Source of the DNA: Chlorobium sp. N1
Lineage (GTDB): Bacteria > Bacteroidota > Chlorobiia > Chlorobiales > Chlorobiaceae
NCBI RefSeq assembly: GCF_004332115.1
Contig: NZ_SJPA01000005.1
Span: 105,008-169,007, forward strand
Length of the DNA stretch: 64,000 nucleotides
Direction of reading: 5' to 3'
The position numbers and the translations under genes were made by a program. Each line of letters begins with the position of its first letter. Positions within the stretch are counted from its first letter, which is position 1. Positions 28,704-38,849 of the stretch are shown here, piece by piece. The notes below the pieces were generated by a model. That model did no database searches. It was not told where the DNA came from and saw only the letters and a program-made list of their open reading frames with translations.

Positions 28704-30029
28704 ATGAAGACATTCACGGTTGGAGGCATCCACCCTCCCGAATACAAGCTCACCGCATCGAAGGCGATCGAAACGATGCCGCTGCCCGCAGAGGTGGCCA
28801 TATCGATGAGCCAGCATCTCGGAAAGCCCGCCAAGCCTCTCGTCAAGGTCGGCGACGAGGTCAAGAAAGGCCAGCTGATCGGCCAGGCCGACGGGTTCAT
28901 CTCGGCCAACGTGCACGCCTCGACGAGCGGCAAGGTCAAGGCGGTCAAGAACGCCCCGCACCCGGGTGGCAACTATTCGATGACGGTCGTCATCACCACC
29001 GACGGCAGGGACGAGTGGATAGAGGGCTGCAACACGCCGGCCGAAGACTGGAAGGCGCTGTCGAAGGAGGAGATCCTCAGGCGGATCAAGGAGGCCGGCA
29101 TCGTCGGCATGGGTGGCGCCGGGTTCCCGACCTCGGTGAAGCTTTCCCCCCCCAAGGACAAGACGATCGACACCATCATCCTCAACGGCGCGGAGTGCGA
29201 GCCGTTCCTGACCGCCGACCACCGGCTCATGCTCGAGTCGGCCGGGGGCATCGTCGAAGGCCTTGCAATCATCGCCTCCCTCTTCGAGGGCAAGGCAAAG
29301 TCCTACATCGGCATCGAATCCAACAAGCCCGATGCCGTGAGTGCGCTCGAAGCCGCCTCGAAAGGCAGGGGCATCGAGATCGTCACGCTCGAGACCAAGT
29401 ATCCGCAGGGCGCCGAAAAGCAGCTCATCAACGCCATCACCGGCCGCACCATCGAGGAGGGCCAGCTCCCCTTCGACAAAGGCTGCCTCGTGCAGAACGT
29501 CGGCACCGCGCTTGCGGTCTATGAAGCCGTCACCATGCAGAAGCCGCTCGTCGATCGCATCGTGACAGTATCGGGCATGGAGGTTAAAACCGCCAAGAAC
29601 ATCAGGGCGATCATCGGCACCCGCTTCAGCGACATCGCCCTGTTCGCCGGCAGCATGACGGAGAAGACCAACCAGGTCATCACCGGCGGACCGATGATGG
29701 GACGCTCGCAGTTCACGCTCGAGGTACCCGTCACCAAGACCACCTCCGGCATCCTCTTCATCAACAACACCCTGCTCGCCTCCTCGCGGGAGCGCACCTG
29801 CATCCGCTGCGGCAAGTGCATCAGCGGCTGCCCCCAGGGGCTCGAGCCCTGGCTTCTGGCGACCGAAGCCGAGTTCCGCCGCCTGGAGGACGCCGAAACC
29901 TACGGCCTGGCCAACTGCACCGAGTGCGGCAGCTGCTCCTACCAGTGCCCGTCGGGCCGCGAGCTCGTCCACTGGATCAAGTACGCAAAGGCGCTCCTGA
30001 ACAACCGCCGTCAACGCAAAACCGCTTAA
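28704..30029 (+). CDS. rnfC: Rnf complex subunit C (NADH-binding, Fe-S)
   Basis: The 441-residue protein begins [14 protein letters not shown], a typical RnfC start. A Gly-rich flavin/NADH region [16 protein letters not shown] (about 130) is followed by [16 protein letters not shown], and two [4Fe-4S] motifs lie near the C-terminus: [12 protein letters not shown] (about 367-378) and [12 protein letters not shown] (about 405-416). It is a peripheral subunit of the membrane ion-pumping Rnf complex that links ferredoxin and NAD. The length is normal, without the long repeat tail of E. coli RsxC. Confidence 0.95.
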   Translation: MKTFTVGGIHPPEYKLTASKAIETMPLPAEVAISMSQHLGKPAKPLVKVGDEVKKGQLIGQADGFISANVHASTSGKVKAVKNAPHPGGNYSMTVVITTDGRDEWIEGCNTPAEDWKALSKEEILRRIKEAGIVGMGGAGFPTSVKLSPPKDKTIDTIILNGAECEPFLTADHRLMLESAGGIVEGLAIIASLFEGKAKSYIGIESNKPDAVSALEAASKGRGIEIVTLETKYPQGAEKQLINAITGRTIEEGQLPFDKGCLVQNVGTALAVYEAVTMQKPLVDRIVTVSGMEVKTAKNIRAIIGTRFSDIALFAGSMTEKTNQVITGGPMMGRSQFTLEVPVTKTTSGILFINNTLLASSRERTCIRCGKCISGCPQGLEPWLLATEAEFRRLEDAETYGLANCTECGSCSYQCPSGRELVHWIKYAKALLNNRRQRKTA

Positions 30030-30050
30030 CCGCCCCCTAGACAAGCCACA

Positions 30051-31025
30051 ATGGAACCATTGAAACTCAAAGTATCCTACGCGCCCTTCGTGCGCTCCAA
30101 GGACTCGATAGAATCGGTGATGTACAACGTCGCCCTGGCGCTCCTGCCGGCGACCGTCCTCTCCGTCTACTATTTCGGCATCCCCGCGCTGCTCGTGACC
30201 CTGACGGCCATCGCATCGTCGATCGCCTTCGAGTGGATGACCGACCGGATCCGGAAGAAGCCCGACTCCTGCTTCGACGGCAGCGCCGTCGTGACCGGCC
30301 TCCTGCTCGCCCTGAACGTCCCCTCGGGCCTGCCCCTCTGGATGGTCGTCATCGGCTCGTTCGTGGCCATCGTCGTCACCAAGCACCTCTTCGGAGGCCT
30401 CGGCTTCAACATCTTCAACCCTGCGCTCGTCGCCAGGGTGTTCCTGCTCATCTCCTTCCCGGTCGCCATGACGAGCTGGCCCGTACCGCTCTCCGTCGAC
30501 ATGCAGACGGCCGCCTCGCCGCTCGGCATCCTGAAGACCGACGGGATCGCAGCACTTCAGGGGTTCAGCTACATGGACGCGCTGCTCGGCCGTACCGGCG
30601 GAAGCCTCGGTGAGACATCGGCTGCAGCGCTGCTCCTCGGCGCCGCATGGCTCTTCTACAAGCGCTACATCACGCTGACCATTCCGCTTACCTTCATCGG
30701 CTCCACGCTTGCCCTCGTCGGCATCGCATGGGCGATCGATCCGGCAAACTATGCCGACCCGATCTTCCATCTTCTCACCGGGGGCCTGATTCTCGGAGCA
30801 TTCTTCATGGCCACAGACATGGTCACAAGTCCCCTCTCCCTCCGCGGCCAGATCCTCTTCGGCGTCGGCGGCGGACTTCTGACCGCCGTCATCAGGCTCT
30901 GGGGCGGCTATCCCGAAGGCGTCTCCTTCGCGATCCTGATCATGAACTCGCTGGTTCCGCTGCTCGACAGCTGGGATCTGAACGACATCAAGGCCAAGAA
31001 ACAACAGTCCCCGAAAACAGCATGA
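30051..31025 (+). CDS. rnfD: Rnf complex subunit D (flavinylated membrane subunit)
   Basis: The 324-residue protein has about nine membrane helices and family segments [31 protein letters not shown] and [13 protein letters not shown]. Covalent FMN is expected where ApbE recognises D-x-x-[ST]-x-A-[ST]. The only match is D150-M-Q-T-A-A-S156, which would place FMN on a serine rather than the usual threonine. The next gene starts inside the stop codon (ATGA). Confidence 0.94.
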   Translation: MEPLKLKVSYAPFVRSKDSIESVMYNVALALLPATVLSVYYFGIPALLVTLTAIASSIAFEWMTDRIRKKPDSCFDGSAVVTGLLLALNVPSGLPLWMVVIGSFVAIVVTKHLFGGLGFNIFNPALVARVFLLISFPVAMTSWPVPLSVDMQTAASPLGILKTDGIAALQGFSYMDALLGRTGGSLGETSAAALLLGAAWLFYKRYITLTIPLTFIGSTLALVGIAWAIDPANYADPIFHLLTGGLILGAFFMATDMVTSPLSLRGQILFGVGGGLLTAVIRLWGGYPEGVSFAILIMNSLVPLLDSWDLNDIKAKKQQSPKTA

Positions 31026-31567
31026 GACCTGTCATCATCCTTACCATCATAGGCCTTCTGAGCGCCGCGCTCCTGGCCACCATGGACGACTTCACGCGCG
31101 AGCCGATCGCCAAAGCGAAAGAAGAAATGGAGCGGAAGGCCATCGAGCAGATCTTTCCGTTCCAGATCGACAGCCTGGCAACCGTGCCGGCTGAAGGCAC
31201 CGCCTTCTTCGAAGCCTACGACGCCGAAGGCGCGCTGCGCGGCCTGGCGGTGAAGTGTTCCACAGAGAAGGGCTACAGCGGACACATCGAGGTGCTGCTC
31301 GGAGTCACCCCGGAACATACCATCATCGACTACAAGGTCCTTGCCCACATGGAAACGCCCGGACTCGGCGACAAGATCGACAAGCCGAAGTTCAAGCAGC
31401 AGTTCAGCGGCAAGACCCTCGAGGGCTACGACTGGAGGGTGAAGAAGGACGGAGGCTGGGTCGACCAGCTCACCGCTGCGACCATATCCTCGCGGGCCAT
31501 CACCGACGCCGTCCACTCGGGACTCGAACTGATCAACAAGCAATATCCTAACCCTGCTGCCAAATGA
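31022..31567 (+). CDS. rnfG: Rnf complex subunit G (flavinylated)
   Basis: The 181-residue protein has a single N-terminal membrane anchor (about 4-20) and an exported FMN-binding domain. The flavinylation motif is D148-Q-L-T-A-A-T154, which predicts FMN on Thr154. The segment [11 protein letters not shown] is conserved in the family. The ATG at 31022 overlaps the rnfD stop; the longer frame beginning at 30647 runs within rnfD and is not protein-like. Its stop overlaps the rnfE start as ATGA, so translation is coupled on both sides. Confidence 0.94.
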   Translation: MRPVIILTIIGLLSAALLATMDDFTREPIAKAKEEMERKAIEQIFPFQIDSLATVPAEGTAFFEAYDAEGALRGLAVKCSTEKGYSGHIEVLLGVTPEHTIIDYKVLAHMETPGLGDKIDKPKFKQQFSGKTLEGYDWRVKKDGGWVDQLTAATISSRAITDAVHSGLELINKQYPNPAAK

Positions 31568-32166
31568 ATGAAGCGCTCAACATACTGACCAGGGGCTTCG
31601 TCAGGGAAAACCCCGTGACGAAGATGCTCCTCGGCCTCTGCCCCGTCCTGGCCGTCACGACGACCGCCATCAACGGACTCGGCATGGGCCTGGCGACCAC
31701 CTTCGTGCTGCTCGGCTCGAACGTCGTCATCTCCCTTACCTCGAAGATGATCCCGGACACGGTACGCATCCCGTCGTTCGTCCTCATCATCGCGACCTTC
31801 GTCACGATCGTCGACATGCTCATCAAGGCGTTCTCGCCCGAGCTCAACCAGGCGCTCGGCATCTTCATCCCCTTGATCGTCGTCAACTGCATGATACTCG
31901 GCCGCGCCGAAGCCTTCGCCAGCCGCTCCGGAGTCTGGTATTCGGTCATCGACGCCATCGGCATGGGCATCGGCTTCACGCTCGCCCTCCTGCTCCTCTC
32001 GGCCATCCGCGAGGTCCTCGGAGCCGGCACCATCTTCAACATCCCGGTCGTCGGCGAGGACGCCTCGACCGTGCTCGTCTTCGCGCTGCCTCCGGGCGCC
32101 TTCGCAGGCCTCGGCGCCATCATCGCCCTGAACAATGCGCTCGAAAAGAAAAAGGGAGGAAAATAA
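31564..32166 (+). CDS. rnfE: Rnf complex subunit E
   Basis: The 200-residue protein has about six membrane segments. Family motifs are [20 protein letters not shown] at the N-terminus, the intramembrane cysteine (LCPVLAVT), [20 protein letters not shown] with the second conserved cysteine, and [13 protein letters not shown] near the end. RnfE and RnfA form an antiparallel pair that holds a [2Fe-2S] cluster in the membrane. It starts by ATGA overlap with rnfG and stops 3 bp before rnfA. Confidence 0.95.
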   Translation: MNEALNILTRGFVRENPVTKMLLGLCPVLAVTTTAINGLGMGLATTFVLLGSNVVISLTSKMIPDTVRIPSFVLIIATFVTIVDMLIKAFSPELNQALGIFIPLIVVNCMILGRAEAFASRSGVWYSVIDAIGMGIGFTLALLLLSAIREVLGAGTIFNIPVVGEDASTVLVFALPPGAFAGLGAIIALNNALEKKKGGK

Positions 32167-32169
32167 CCC

Positions 32170-32745
32170 ATGGGAGAATACCTGCTCGTCATCGTCAGCG
32201 CAATCTTCGTCAACAACGTCGTCTTTGCGCGCTTCCTCGGCATCTGCCCCTACCTCGGCGTCTCCAAGAAGCTCGATACGGCCATCGGCATGGGCCTGGC
32301 CGTGACCTTCGTCATGACGCTTGCCACGGCCATCACCTACGTACTCTACTTCGGCGTACTGGTCCCGTTCAAGATCCAGTTCCTGCAGACCGTGATGTAC
32401 ATCCTGGTCATCGCCTCGCTCGTACAGCTCGTCGAGATCGTCCTGAAAAAGGTATCCAAGCCGCTCTACAGCGCGCTCGGCATCTACCTTCCGCTCATCA
32501 CCACCAACTGCGCCATCCTCGGCGTGGCGCTTCTTGCAATCCAGGAGGAGTACTCCTTCGTCATGTCGGTGGTCTTCTCCTTCTTCTCGGCCATCGGCTT
32601 CATCCTGGCCATCGTCATCTTCGCCGGCATGCGCGAAAAGCTCGAGGACGCCGACATCCCGGCCCCCTTCCGCAACGTCCCCATCGCCTTCATCGGTGCG
32701 GCGATCCTCTCGCTCGCATTCATGGGGTTCTCCGGCCTCGTCTGA
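32170..32745 (+). CDS. rnfA: Rnf complex subunit A
   Basis: The 191-residue membrane protein, homologous to RnfE in opposite orientation, shows [22 protein letters not shown] split over two conserved parts ([14 protein letters not shown], with the cluster cysteine) and [16 protein letters not shown] with the second cysteine. About six helices. Together with RnfE it carries electrons across the membrane. The stop codon overlaps the apbE start by one base (TGATG). Confidence 0.95.
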   Translation: MGEYLLVIVSAIFVNNVVFARFLGICPYLGVSKKLDTAIGMGLAVTFVMTLATAITYVLYFGVLVPFKIQFLQTVMYILVIASLVQLVEIVLKKVSKPLYSALGIYLPLITTNCAILGVALLAIQEEYSFVMSVVFSFFSAIGFILAIVIFAGMREKLEDADIPAPFRNVPIAFIGAAILSLAFMGFSGLV

Positions 32746-33812
32746 TGACCTCGGCGCGAAACCGGCCGGCCGCCTCCGCCCCACAGCGGAGGCGGTGCTG
32801 TTTTCGGGCCCCGGCACTCTTCCTTCTTCTCGCCCCCCTGCTCCTGCTGCTCTCCTGCTCGAATCCCGATAGCGGAGCGAAGATCTACGAACAGGAGAAA
32901 GTGCTCATGGGCACCGTGTTCTCCTTCAAGGCCGAAACCGATGGGATGAACGAAGACGAGGTGCGCGAAGCATTCGCCAGCGGGTTCCGCCGCATCGCAG
33001 AACTCGAATCCGAGATGAGCGAGTGGATTGCGCAAAGCCCGGTCAGCCGGGCAGCAGAAAACGCCGGCTCGGCTCCCGTCACGATATCCAGAGACCTCGC
33101 CCGCGTGAGCGCACTCTCGCTGGCCATCTCAGACAGCACCGACGGACTTTTCGACTCCACCTTCCTCCCGCTCGGCAGGCTCTGGGACATCAAGCACCGC
33201 AAGGCCCCGCCGCCCCCCGACAGCATCGCCATGGCCCTCCGCCATGTCGACTACCGGCACGTACGGCTCGATACGGCGCACAGGACCCTCTTTCTTGAGC
33301 GCAAGGGAATGAAGATCGGGTTCGGCGGGATCGCGAAAGGCTATGCGGCACGCGAAGCCGGGCGAATCCTTGAGAAGGCGGGAATCGGGAACTACATCAT
33401 CAACGCCGGCGGGGACCTCTGGGTACACGGCAGGAAAAGAACCGGAGAGTGGACCTCGGGCATACAGGATCCCGACCGGAAGGACGCACCTCCCATCCTG
33501 CGCTTCCGCATCAAACGCAACTGCGCCGTCGCCACAAGCGGCGGGTACGAAAACTTCTTCACCTGGAAGGGCCGGAGATACCACCACATCCTGGACCTCA
33601 GGACCGGCCGTCCCGCCCGCGGGATGAAGAGCGCTACCGTCTTCGCCCTCGATCCGGCGCACGCGGACGCCTATGCGACCGCGTTCTTCGTCATGGAACC
33701 AAACGCCGCCCTCGAAAGGGTACGGCGTGACACCTCGATCGCCTTCGTCCTCGTCGACAGCGCGGGAACCCTCTACCGGAGCCCCAACCTCTCAGGCTTC
33801 ATCGAAGAATGA
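32745..33812 (+). CDS. apbE: FAD:protein FMN transferase (Rnf maturation), lipoprotein
   Basis: The 355-residue protein has a signal peptide ending in lipobox LLSC (cysteine about 38), so it is probably anchored outside the inner membrane. ApbE motifs are [32 protein letters not shown] (about 187-197), [11 protein letters not shown] and [11 protein letters not shown]. It attaches FMN covalently to Thr/Ser of D-x-x-[ST]-x-A-[ST] sites, present here in RnfG and RnfD, and it closes their operon. Its last 21 bp overlap the 3' end of pgi on the other strand. Confidence 0.93.
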   Translation: MTSARNRPAASAPQRRRCCFRAPALFLLLAPLLLLLSCSNPDSGAKIYEQEKVLMGTVFSFKAETDGMNEDEVREAFASGFRRIAELESEMSEWIAQSPVSRAAENAGSAPVTISRDLARVSALSLAISDSTDGLFDSTFLPLGRLWDIKHRKAPPPPDSIAMALRHVDYRHVRLDTAHRTLFLERKGMKIGFGGIAKGYAAREAGRILEKAGIGNYIINAGGDLWVHGRKRTGEWTSGIQDPDRKDAPPILRFRIKRNCAVATSGGYENFFTWKGRRYHHILDLRTGRPARGMKSATVFALDPAHADAYATAFFVMEPNAALERVRRDTSIAFVLVDSAGTLYRSPNLSGFIEE

Positions 33813-35483
33813 GATCTGCCGGCCGGAGAGGCCGGCATGCCCTTCGCGCCAGCTGCGGTAGGTGTTGATGAGCGCATTGGTCGAACTGTCGTGGGCCGCG
33901 CACTCCTCACCCGCCTGCAGCTCCGGCAGGATGGCCTTCGCCAGCTGTTTGCCGAGCTCCACCCCCCACTGGTCGAAAGAGTTGATCTGCCATACCACCC
34001 CCTGGACGAACACCTTGTGCTCATACATGGCGATGAGGCTGCCGAGATGGAAGGGGTTGATCTCGTCGAACAGCAGCGTGTTGGTCGGACGGTTCCCCGG
34101 AAAAACCTTGTGCGGCGTGAGCTCTCGCAGCCGCTCTTCGTCGGCACCCGCCTCGCGCAGCTCTTCGCCAGCCTCGGCCGCGGTCTTGCCGCGCATGAGG
34201 GCCTCGGTCTGGGCGAAGCAGTTGGCTACGAGGATGTCGTGATGCTCCCCTCTCGGGTTCTGGGTCTTCAGCGGCACGATGAAGTCGGCCGGGATGAATC
34301 CGCTGCCTTGGTGCAGGAGCTGGAAGAATGCGTGCTGCGAGTTGGTGCCCGGCTCGCCCCAGATGACCGGACCGGTGGGGTACTCCACCGTCCGGCCGAG
34401 CCGGTCGATGCGCTTGCCGTTGCTCTCCATATCGAGCTGCTGGAGGTATGCCGGCAGCCGGTGCAGGTACTGGTCGTAGGGAATGACGGCGTGGGACGGC
34501 ACTTCGAAGAAGTTGGCGTACCAGATGCCGAGCAGGGCGAGGATGACGGGAATGTTTTCTTCGAGCGGAGCTTCCTGGAAGTGCTCATCCATGGCCCGCG
34601 CTCCGCGAAGGAGCTCCATGAACCCCTCGAATCCGAGATAGAGTGCGATGGAGAGCCCGATGGCGGACCAGAGCGAATAACGGCCGCCGACCCAGTCCCA
34701 GAACCGGAACATGTTGTCGGGATCGATGCCGAACTCGACGACCTTTTGGCGGTTGGTCGAAACGGCGACGAAGTGCCGGGCGATGTAGGACGGCTCGAGC
34801 GCCCGACTGAGGAACCACTCCCTGGCCGTCATGGCGTTGGTGAGAGTCTCCTGCGTGGTGAAGGTCTTCGAGGCGATGACGAAGAGAGTGGTTTCGGGAT
34901 CGAGACGGCGCAGCACCTCGCTCACATGCGTTCCGTCGATGTTGGAGACGAAGTGCACGGCGATGGATCCGTGGGCGAACGGCCGCAGGGCCTCGGTCAC
35001 CATGCACGGGCCGAGATCCGATCCCCCGATGCCGATATTGACGACGTCGGTGATGCGCTTGCCGGTGTAGCCTTTCCATTCGCCGCCGACCACGCGGTCG
35101 GTGAACGCCTTCATCTGCTCGAGCACCGAAGCGACCTCGGAGGGCACATCGACGCCGTCGACCTCGAGCCGATAGCCGGCAGGTCGGCGCAGCGCAGTGT
35201 GCAGGACCGCACGATCCTCCGTGAAATTGATCTTTTCCCCGCCGAACATCCTCTCGCGAGCCTCAACCACCTTCGCCTGCCGGGCCAGCTCCATCAGAAG
35301 CTCCATGGTCTTCGGGGTGATGCGGTTCTTCGAGTAGTCGAGGAGCAGGCCGTTCCAGCAGAGCGAGAAACGATCGAAACGCCCCGGATCGGAAGTGAAC
35401 ATCTCGCGCATATGGAGACGTTCCATCTCCTGGCGGTGTGATACAAGTGCGCTCCACGCCGCGCTTCTCGAAAGATCCATCAT
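33792..35483 (-). CDS. pgi: Glucose-6-phosphate isomerase
   Basis: The 563-residue enzyme interconverts glucose-6-phosphate and fructose-6-phosphate. Signature segments are [12 protein letters not shown] (about 160-171), [39 protein letters not shown] and [18 protein letters not shown] (each under 20 residues), with the catalytic Glu and His in the latter two. The start at 35483 (Met-Met-Asp) matches the family length; the frame is open to 35672 but that extension is not conserved-looking. It ends tail to tail with apbE and overlaps it by 21 bp. Confidence 0.95.
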   Translation of the reverse strand: MMDLSRSAAWSALVSHRQEMERLHMREMFTSDPGRFDRFSLCWNGLLLDYSKNRITPKTMELLMELARQAKVVEARERMFGGEKINFTEDRAVLHTALRRPAGYRLEVDGVDVPSEVASVLEQMKAFTDRVVGGEWKGYTGKRITDVVNIGIGGSDLGPCMVTEALRPFAHGSIAVHFVSNIDGTHVSEVLRRLDPETTLFVIASKTFTTQETLTNAMTAREWFLSRALEPSYIARHFVAVSTNRQKVVEFGIDPDNMFRFWDWVGGRYSLWSAIGLSIALYLGFEGFMELLRGARAMDEHFQEAPLEENIPVILALLGIWYANFFEVPSHAVIPYDQYLHRLPAYLQQLDMESNGKRIDRLGRTVEYPTGPVIWGEPGTNSQHAFFQLLHQGSGFIPADFIVPLKTQNPRGEHHDILVANCFAQTEALMRGKTAAEAGEELREAGADEERLRELTPHKVFPGNRPTNTLLFDEINPFHLGSLIAMYEHKVFVQGVVWQINSFDQWGVELGKQLAKAILPELQAGEECAAHDSSTNALINTYRSWREGHAGLSGRQISFFDEA

Positions 35484-35517
35484 GATTTTCTGTTCCTGTT
35501 TAGGAGATTGAAGGGGG

Positions 35518-35970
35518 TCAGTAGGGCGCATACCGGAGCCGGAGCGTGCAGCCCGGTCCGTGGCGCTCGACCCCGACGATTTCTGCGATGCTCGATATAA
35601 TATACATTCCTCTCCCCGAAGAGCGCAGAAGGAACTGCGGAGAGGTCGGATCGGCAAGATCGGCAAGGGCAAAGCCGCTGCCGCAGTCGGTCACCGACAC
35701 CCGCAGCACCGGACCGTTGGCCTCGAGCGAAGCCTGGAAGCGGAAGGTGATGCGGAGATGCTCCATGCCGCGGTTGCCGTGGCGGACCGCATTGACGAAC
35801 AGCTCCTTCAGCGAAAGCTGCAGCTGCCCGCAGAAATCCCGCCCGTAGCCCTCTTCCGCGGCGAACAGCCGCACCTCTTCACGAAGCGCTTCGTAGGCGT
35901 CCACACTCCCGCGTACCGTTATGACGCACTCTCCCATCGAGGATTGTCCTGCCTGCGTTTTCGAATGCAT
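35518..35970 (-). CDS. Anti-sigma-factor-like ATP-binding protein (RsbW/HATPase family)
   Basis: This small protein (about 150 residues) consists of a single GHKL ATPase domain: N-box [14 protein letters not shown] (about 52-65), G1 box TDCGSGFAL (about 94-102) and G2 box SGRGMYII (about 117-124). Stand-alone domains of this kind act as serine kinases/anti-sigma factors in partner-switching systems. No STAS antagonist or sigma factor gene is adjacent. The start is uncertain: ATG 35970, GTG 35991 and ATG 35937 (with AGGA upstream) are all in frame. Confidence 0.8.
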   Translation of the reverse strand: MHSKTQAGQSSMGECVITVRGSVDAYEALREEVRLFAAEEGYGRDFCGQLQLSLKELFVNAVRHGNRGMEHLRITFRFQASLEANGPVLRVSVTDCGSGFALADLADPTSPQFLLRSSGRGMYIISSIAEIVGVERHGPGCTLRLRYAPY

Positions 35971-36118
35971 ACCACTGCTGAAATGTAGCACCCCGGGAAC
36001 GCCGGGCCAAACCGTACCGGATCCGGAAATCGGCTTAATTATTAAAGGGCAGGGGATATTTTCATTAATTATTTACTACTTATTTGTGTGATTGCATTAT
36101 TTCTTTATATTAATCCAA

Positions 36119-36140
36119 GGAATTCTCTTAAAGAATTTCC
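36119..36140. promoter_or_regulatory. Inverted repeat upstream of amtB (candidate operator)
   Basis: GGAATTCT and AGAATTTCC face each other across a 5-bp spacer (CTTAA), about 55 bp before the amtB ATG in an AT-rich 200-bp region between divergent genes. It could be a regulator site or a small leader hairpin. No sigma-54 (TGGCAC-N5-TTGCA) promoter was found here. Confidence 0.3.
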
Positions 36141-36192
36141 CAGCGCATCAATCACGCTTAATCTTTTTAACAAACAGTAAACAATCACCAGC

Positions 36193-37518
36193 ATGAAACG
36201 ATCAACGCTGACATCGGGAGTTCTTTCCGTAGGCGCGTTTCTGGCGCTCGCCCTCCTCAGCCCGCCGCTCCATGCGGCCGAGGCAACGGCGGACGCCGTA
36301 AACGCCTATGCGATAGACAACTTCTTTCTCTTCATCTGCGCCGTGCTTGTCCTCTTCATGCAGGCAGGATTCGCACTCGTCGAGTCGGGCCTGAACGCCG
36401 CGAAGAACACGGTCAACATCCTCTTCAAGAACATGATGGACCTCGGTATCGGCGTCATCCTGTTCTACGTCATCGGATACGGCCTGATGTATCCCGGGGA
36501 TGCGTTCTCGGGTGGATGGTTCGGATTCGGAGGATTCGGCATCAGCGCAGACTCACCCGGAGCCGCTGCAGGCAACCTGCACCCGGCCGTCGACTTCCTC
36601 TTCCAGGTGGCATTTGCCGCAACCGCCGCAACCATCGTCTCCGGCGCCGTTGCAGGAAGGATGAAGTTCGAAGCCTACCTGATCTACTCGGTCATCATCA
36701 CCGCCTTCGTCTATCCGATCAGCGGATTCTGGAAGTGGGGCGGCGGATTCCTTAACGAGATGGGCTTCTATGATTTCGCCGGTTCCCTTGTCGTGCACGC
36801 CCTCGGCGGATTTGCAGGCCTGGCCGCAGCCATCGTCCTCGGACCACGTATCGGCCGCTTCAATGCTGACGGCTCGCCGAACGCACTGCCCGGCCACAAC
36901 CTTGCACTCAGCACGCTCGGCGTCTTCATCCTGCTCATCGGCTGGTTCGGCTTCAACCCCGGCAGCCAGCTTGCGATCGCAGGAGCGGCCAACACTGACA
37001 TCGTCATGATCATCGCCACCAACACCCTGCTTTCAGCAGCAGCCGGCTCTGTCGCCGCAATGCTTTTCGCCTGGGTGATCTTCAAGAAGCCTGACCTGAC
37101 GATGGCCATGAACGGCCTCCTCGGCGGACTTGTCGGCATCACCGCCAACTGCGATTCGGTCACCTACAACGAATCGCTCATCATCGGAATCGTCGCCGGC
37201 ATCCTCGTCGTCCTCGGCGTAAAGATGCTCGACGCCCTGAAGATAGACGATCCGGTCGGCGCATGGCCGGTCCATGGCCTGAACGGCGTCTGGGGCGGCC
37301 TGGCCACCTGGATCTTCGGCGGCCACCCGATGGTTGCGCAGATCGTCGGCTCGATCGTCATCCCGCTCTGGGGCTTCGCCACCATGCTGGTCCTCTTCTT
37401 GATCCTCAAATCGGTCGGCATGCTGCGCGTCTCGAGGGACGATGAAATGAAGGGTCTCGACATCTCCGAGCACGAGGAGGAGGCCTACTACGGATTCGAC
37501 ATCTTCACCACCAGGTAA
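36193..37518 (+). CDS. amtB: Ammonium transporter
   Basis: The 441-residue Amt/Rh protein has a cleavable signal (about 1-28, ending LHA-A) and eleven membrane helices. Conserved features are FMQAGFALVESGLNAAKNTVNI (only part quoted: QAGFALVESG), the pore histidines in LVVHALGG (about 198) and AWPVHGLNGVWGG (about 359), and GWFGFNPGSQ. It conducts ammonium across the inner membrane. The PII gene follows after 21 bp, the classical amtB-glnK arrangement, so PII probably gates the channel. Confidence 0.95.
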   Translation: MKRSTLTSGVLSVGAFLALALLSPPLHAAEATADAVNAYAIDNFFLFICAVLVLFMQAGFALVESGLNAAKNTVNILFKNMMDLGIGVILFYVIGYGLMYPGDAFSGGWFGFGGFGISADSPGAAAGNLHPAVDFLFQVAFAATAATIVSGAVAGRMKFEAYLIYSVIITAFVYPISGFWKWGGGFLNEMGFYDFAGSLVVHALGGFAGLAAAIVLGPRIGRFNADGSPNALPGHNLALSTLGVFILLIGWFGFNPGSQLAIAGAANTDIVMIIATNTLLSAAAGSVAAMLFAWVIFKKPDLTMAMNGLLGGLVGITANCDSVTYNESLIIGIVAGILVVLGVKMLDALKIDDPVGAWPVHGLNGVWGGLATWIFGGHPMVAQIVGSIVIPLWGFATMLVLFLILKSVGMLRVSRDDEMKGLDISEHEEEAYYGFDIFTTR

Positions 37519-37539
37519 CCAATAACCGGAGCTCACACA

Positions 37540-37881
37540 ATGAAATACATAATTGCAATGATCCAGCCGCATAAGCTGCCCGACGTCAAGGAGGCGCTTG
37601 CTGAGATCGGAGTGAGGAAAATGACGGTGACCAACGCTCTGGGCTGCGGCGCACAGGGAGGCTACACGGAAGTCTACCGCGGCGTGCCGAGCGAGGTCAA
37701 CCTCCTCAAAAAGATAAAGCTGGAGATCGGCGTCAACGACGATTACGCCGACAAGACCGTCAAGGCCATCGTGAAAGGCGCCAAGACGGGTGAGATCGGC
37801 GACGGAAAGATCTTCATCTTCGACCTGCCCGACTGCGTCAGGATCCGTACCGAAGAGAACGGCTCCGACGCCATCGGCTGA
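37540..37881 (+). CDS. glnK: Nitrogen regulatory PII protein
   Basis: The 113-residue trimeric signal protein has the PII signature: [11 protein letters not shown], a T-loop [17 protein letters not shown] with the uridylylatable-type tyrosine (VYRG, about residue 51), and GKIGDGK-like [12 protein letters not shown] in the ATP site (about 83-94). The T-loop departs from the common GRQKGHTELYRG form, placing it in a divergent PII subgroup. It senses 2-oxoglutarate, ATP and ADP and likely controls the AmtB channel encoded just upstream. Confidence 0.93.
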   Translation: MKYIIAMIQPHKLPDVKEALAEIGVRKMTVTNALGCGAQGGYTEVYRGVPSEVNLLKKIKLEIGVNDDYADKTVKAIVKGAKTGEIGDGKIFIFDLPDCVRIRTEENGSDAIG

Positions 37882-37929
37882 GAATCGAAACCGTTCTTTC
37901 GCTGTTCTTTCGCGTAAACAACCAACCGT

Positions 37930-37953
37930 CGGGGCGCCGTTATGAGCGCCCCG
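37930..37953 (+). other. GC-rich hairpin between glnK and the porin gene
   Basis: CGGGGCGC pairs with GCGCCCCG across an 8-nt loop, 48 bp after glnK. No U-tract follows, so it may be a partial terminator, an mRNA-processing site or a 3' stabiliser rather than a full terminator. Confidence 0.4.
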
Positions 37954-37989
37954 GCAACCACACAACAATCAGCAATCAGGAGAAGACAA

Positions 37990-38673
37990 ATGAGAAAGAC
38001 CCTTAAATCCCTTACCCTCGCAGTAGCTTTGGCAGCTGCGTTCACCGGCACCGCAAAGGCAGACGAAGGCTTCAGCATCGGCGCCGACGTCGTCAGCAGC
38101 TACGTGTGGAGGGGTGTTGAATTCGACGGCGGGCTGAATATCCAGCCGAGCCTCAGCTACACCTTCCCGGGCATCGGCGTCGAAGTCGGCGCATGGGGAT
38201 CGTATGCCGTTTCGGAACACACGACGGATGGCGTGTCCAGCCGTTACAAGGAGATCGACCTCTATGCAACCGTTCCGGTCGGCCCGGTCGCCTTTACCCT
38301 TACCAACTACAACTGCACCCCTGACGCCGCCAACAACTTCGATTTCGGGGAAGACGGCCCGAACGTCGTTGAGCTTAGCGCAAGCGGTGAGATCGACGAC
38401 CTGAGCCTTCTGGCGGCAGTCAACCTCAGCGGTATTGACACCAACAACGCCGTCTACTGTGAGGTCGGTTACGGGTTCTATGACAAGGACGGCTATACCG
38501 CTTCGGCATTCGTCGGCGGCGGCACCGAAGCGTATTATCGCCCGGCAGCCTCGAATAAGGACTTTGCTGTCGTCAACACCGGCATCTCGGTTTCGAAGGA
38601 CCGCTACACCGCGGCTTACATCTACAACCCGGATTCCGAGAAGTCCTTCCTGACCTTCATGGCGTCGTTCTAA
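37990..38673 (+). CDS. TorF-family putative outer-membrane porin
   Basis: The 227-residue protein has a signal peptide (about 1-22, cleavage after AKA). The mature N-terminus has GADVVSSYVWRGVEFDGG, the diagnostic strand of the TorF/Gcw_chp family, followed by alternating beta strands and a C-terminal Phe (MASF) as expected for an outer-membrane barrel. The start at 37990 has AGGAG 7 bp upstream; an upstream in-frame ATG at 37942 lies before that site. Its place behind amtB-glnK suggests a role in uptake of nitrogen compounds. Confidence 0.85.
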   Translation: MRKTLKSLTLAVALAAAFTGTAKADEGFSIGADVVSSYVWRGVEFDGGLNIQPSLSYTFPGIGVEVGAWGSYAVSEHTTDGVSSRYKEIDLYATVPVGPVAFTLTNYNCTPDAANNFDFGEDGPNVVELSASGEIDDLSLLAAVNLSGIDTNNAVYCEVGYGFYDKDGYTASAFVGGGTEAYYRPAASNKDFAVVNTGISVSKDRYTAAYIYNPDSEKSFLTFMASF

Positions 38674-38731
38674 ACGGAATCACATCGTTCTTTCCGCAAA
38701 CTGTCTTGTGTGTGTGCTTGACAGCAGAGCA

Positions 38732-38757
38732 GCAAAGGGGCCTTCGGGCCCTTTTGC
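38732..38757 (+). terminator. Intrinsic terminator after the porin gene
   Basis: An 11-bp stem (GCAAAGGGGCC/GGCCCTTTTGC, one G-U pair) is capped by the stable TTCG tetraloop and followed by CGTTTCC. It lies about 60 bp after the porin stop and closes the amtB-glnK-torF unit. Confidence 0.8.
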
Positions 38758-38802
38758 CGTTTCCGCTCGATCGATCCCGGTAATTGCCGGTTTTCGACAC
38801 AA

Positions 38803-38822
38803 TACTTATATTCTTACAAGTA
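38803..38822. promoter_or_regulatory. Candidate operator of the toxin-antitoxin pair
   Basis: The inverted repeat TACTT-N10-AAGTA lies 28 bp before the antitoxin ATG, overlapping a TATATT-like -10 region. AbrB/MazE-type antitoxins normally bind such repeats to repress their own operon. This is a prediction from position and symmetry only. Confidence 0.35.
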
Positions 38823-38849
38823 GGATATTCATACCACACTGACAGAAGA

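Noticed and set aside
28698..31004. Minus-strand open frame of 768 codons
   Set aside because: It is antisense to rnfC and rnfD and shows the same low-complexity acidic composition.
35992..36192. Sigma-54 promoter for amtB
   Set aside because: No TGGC-N8-TTGC-type pair with correct spacing could be found.
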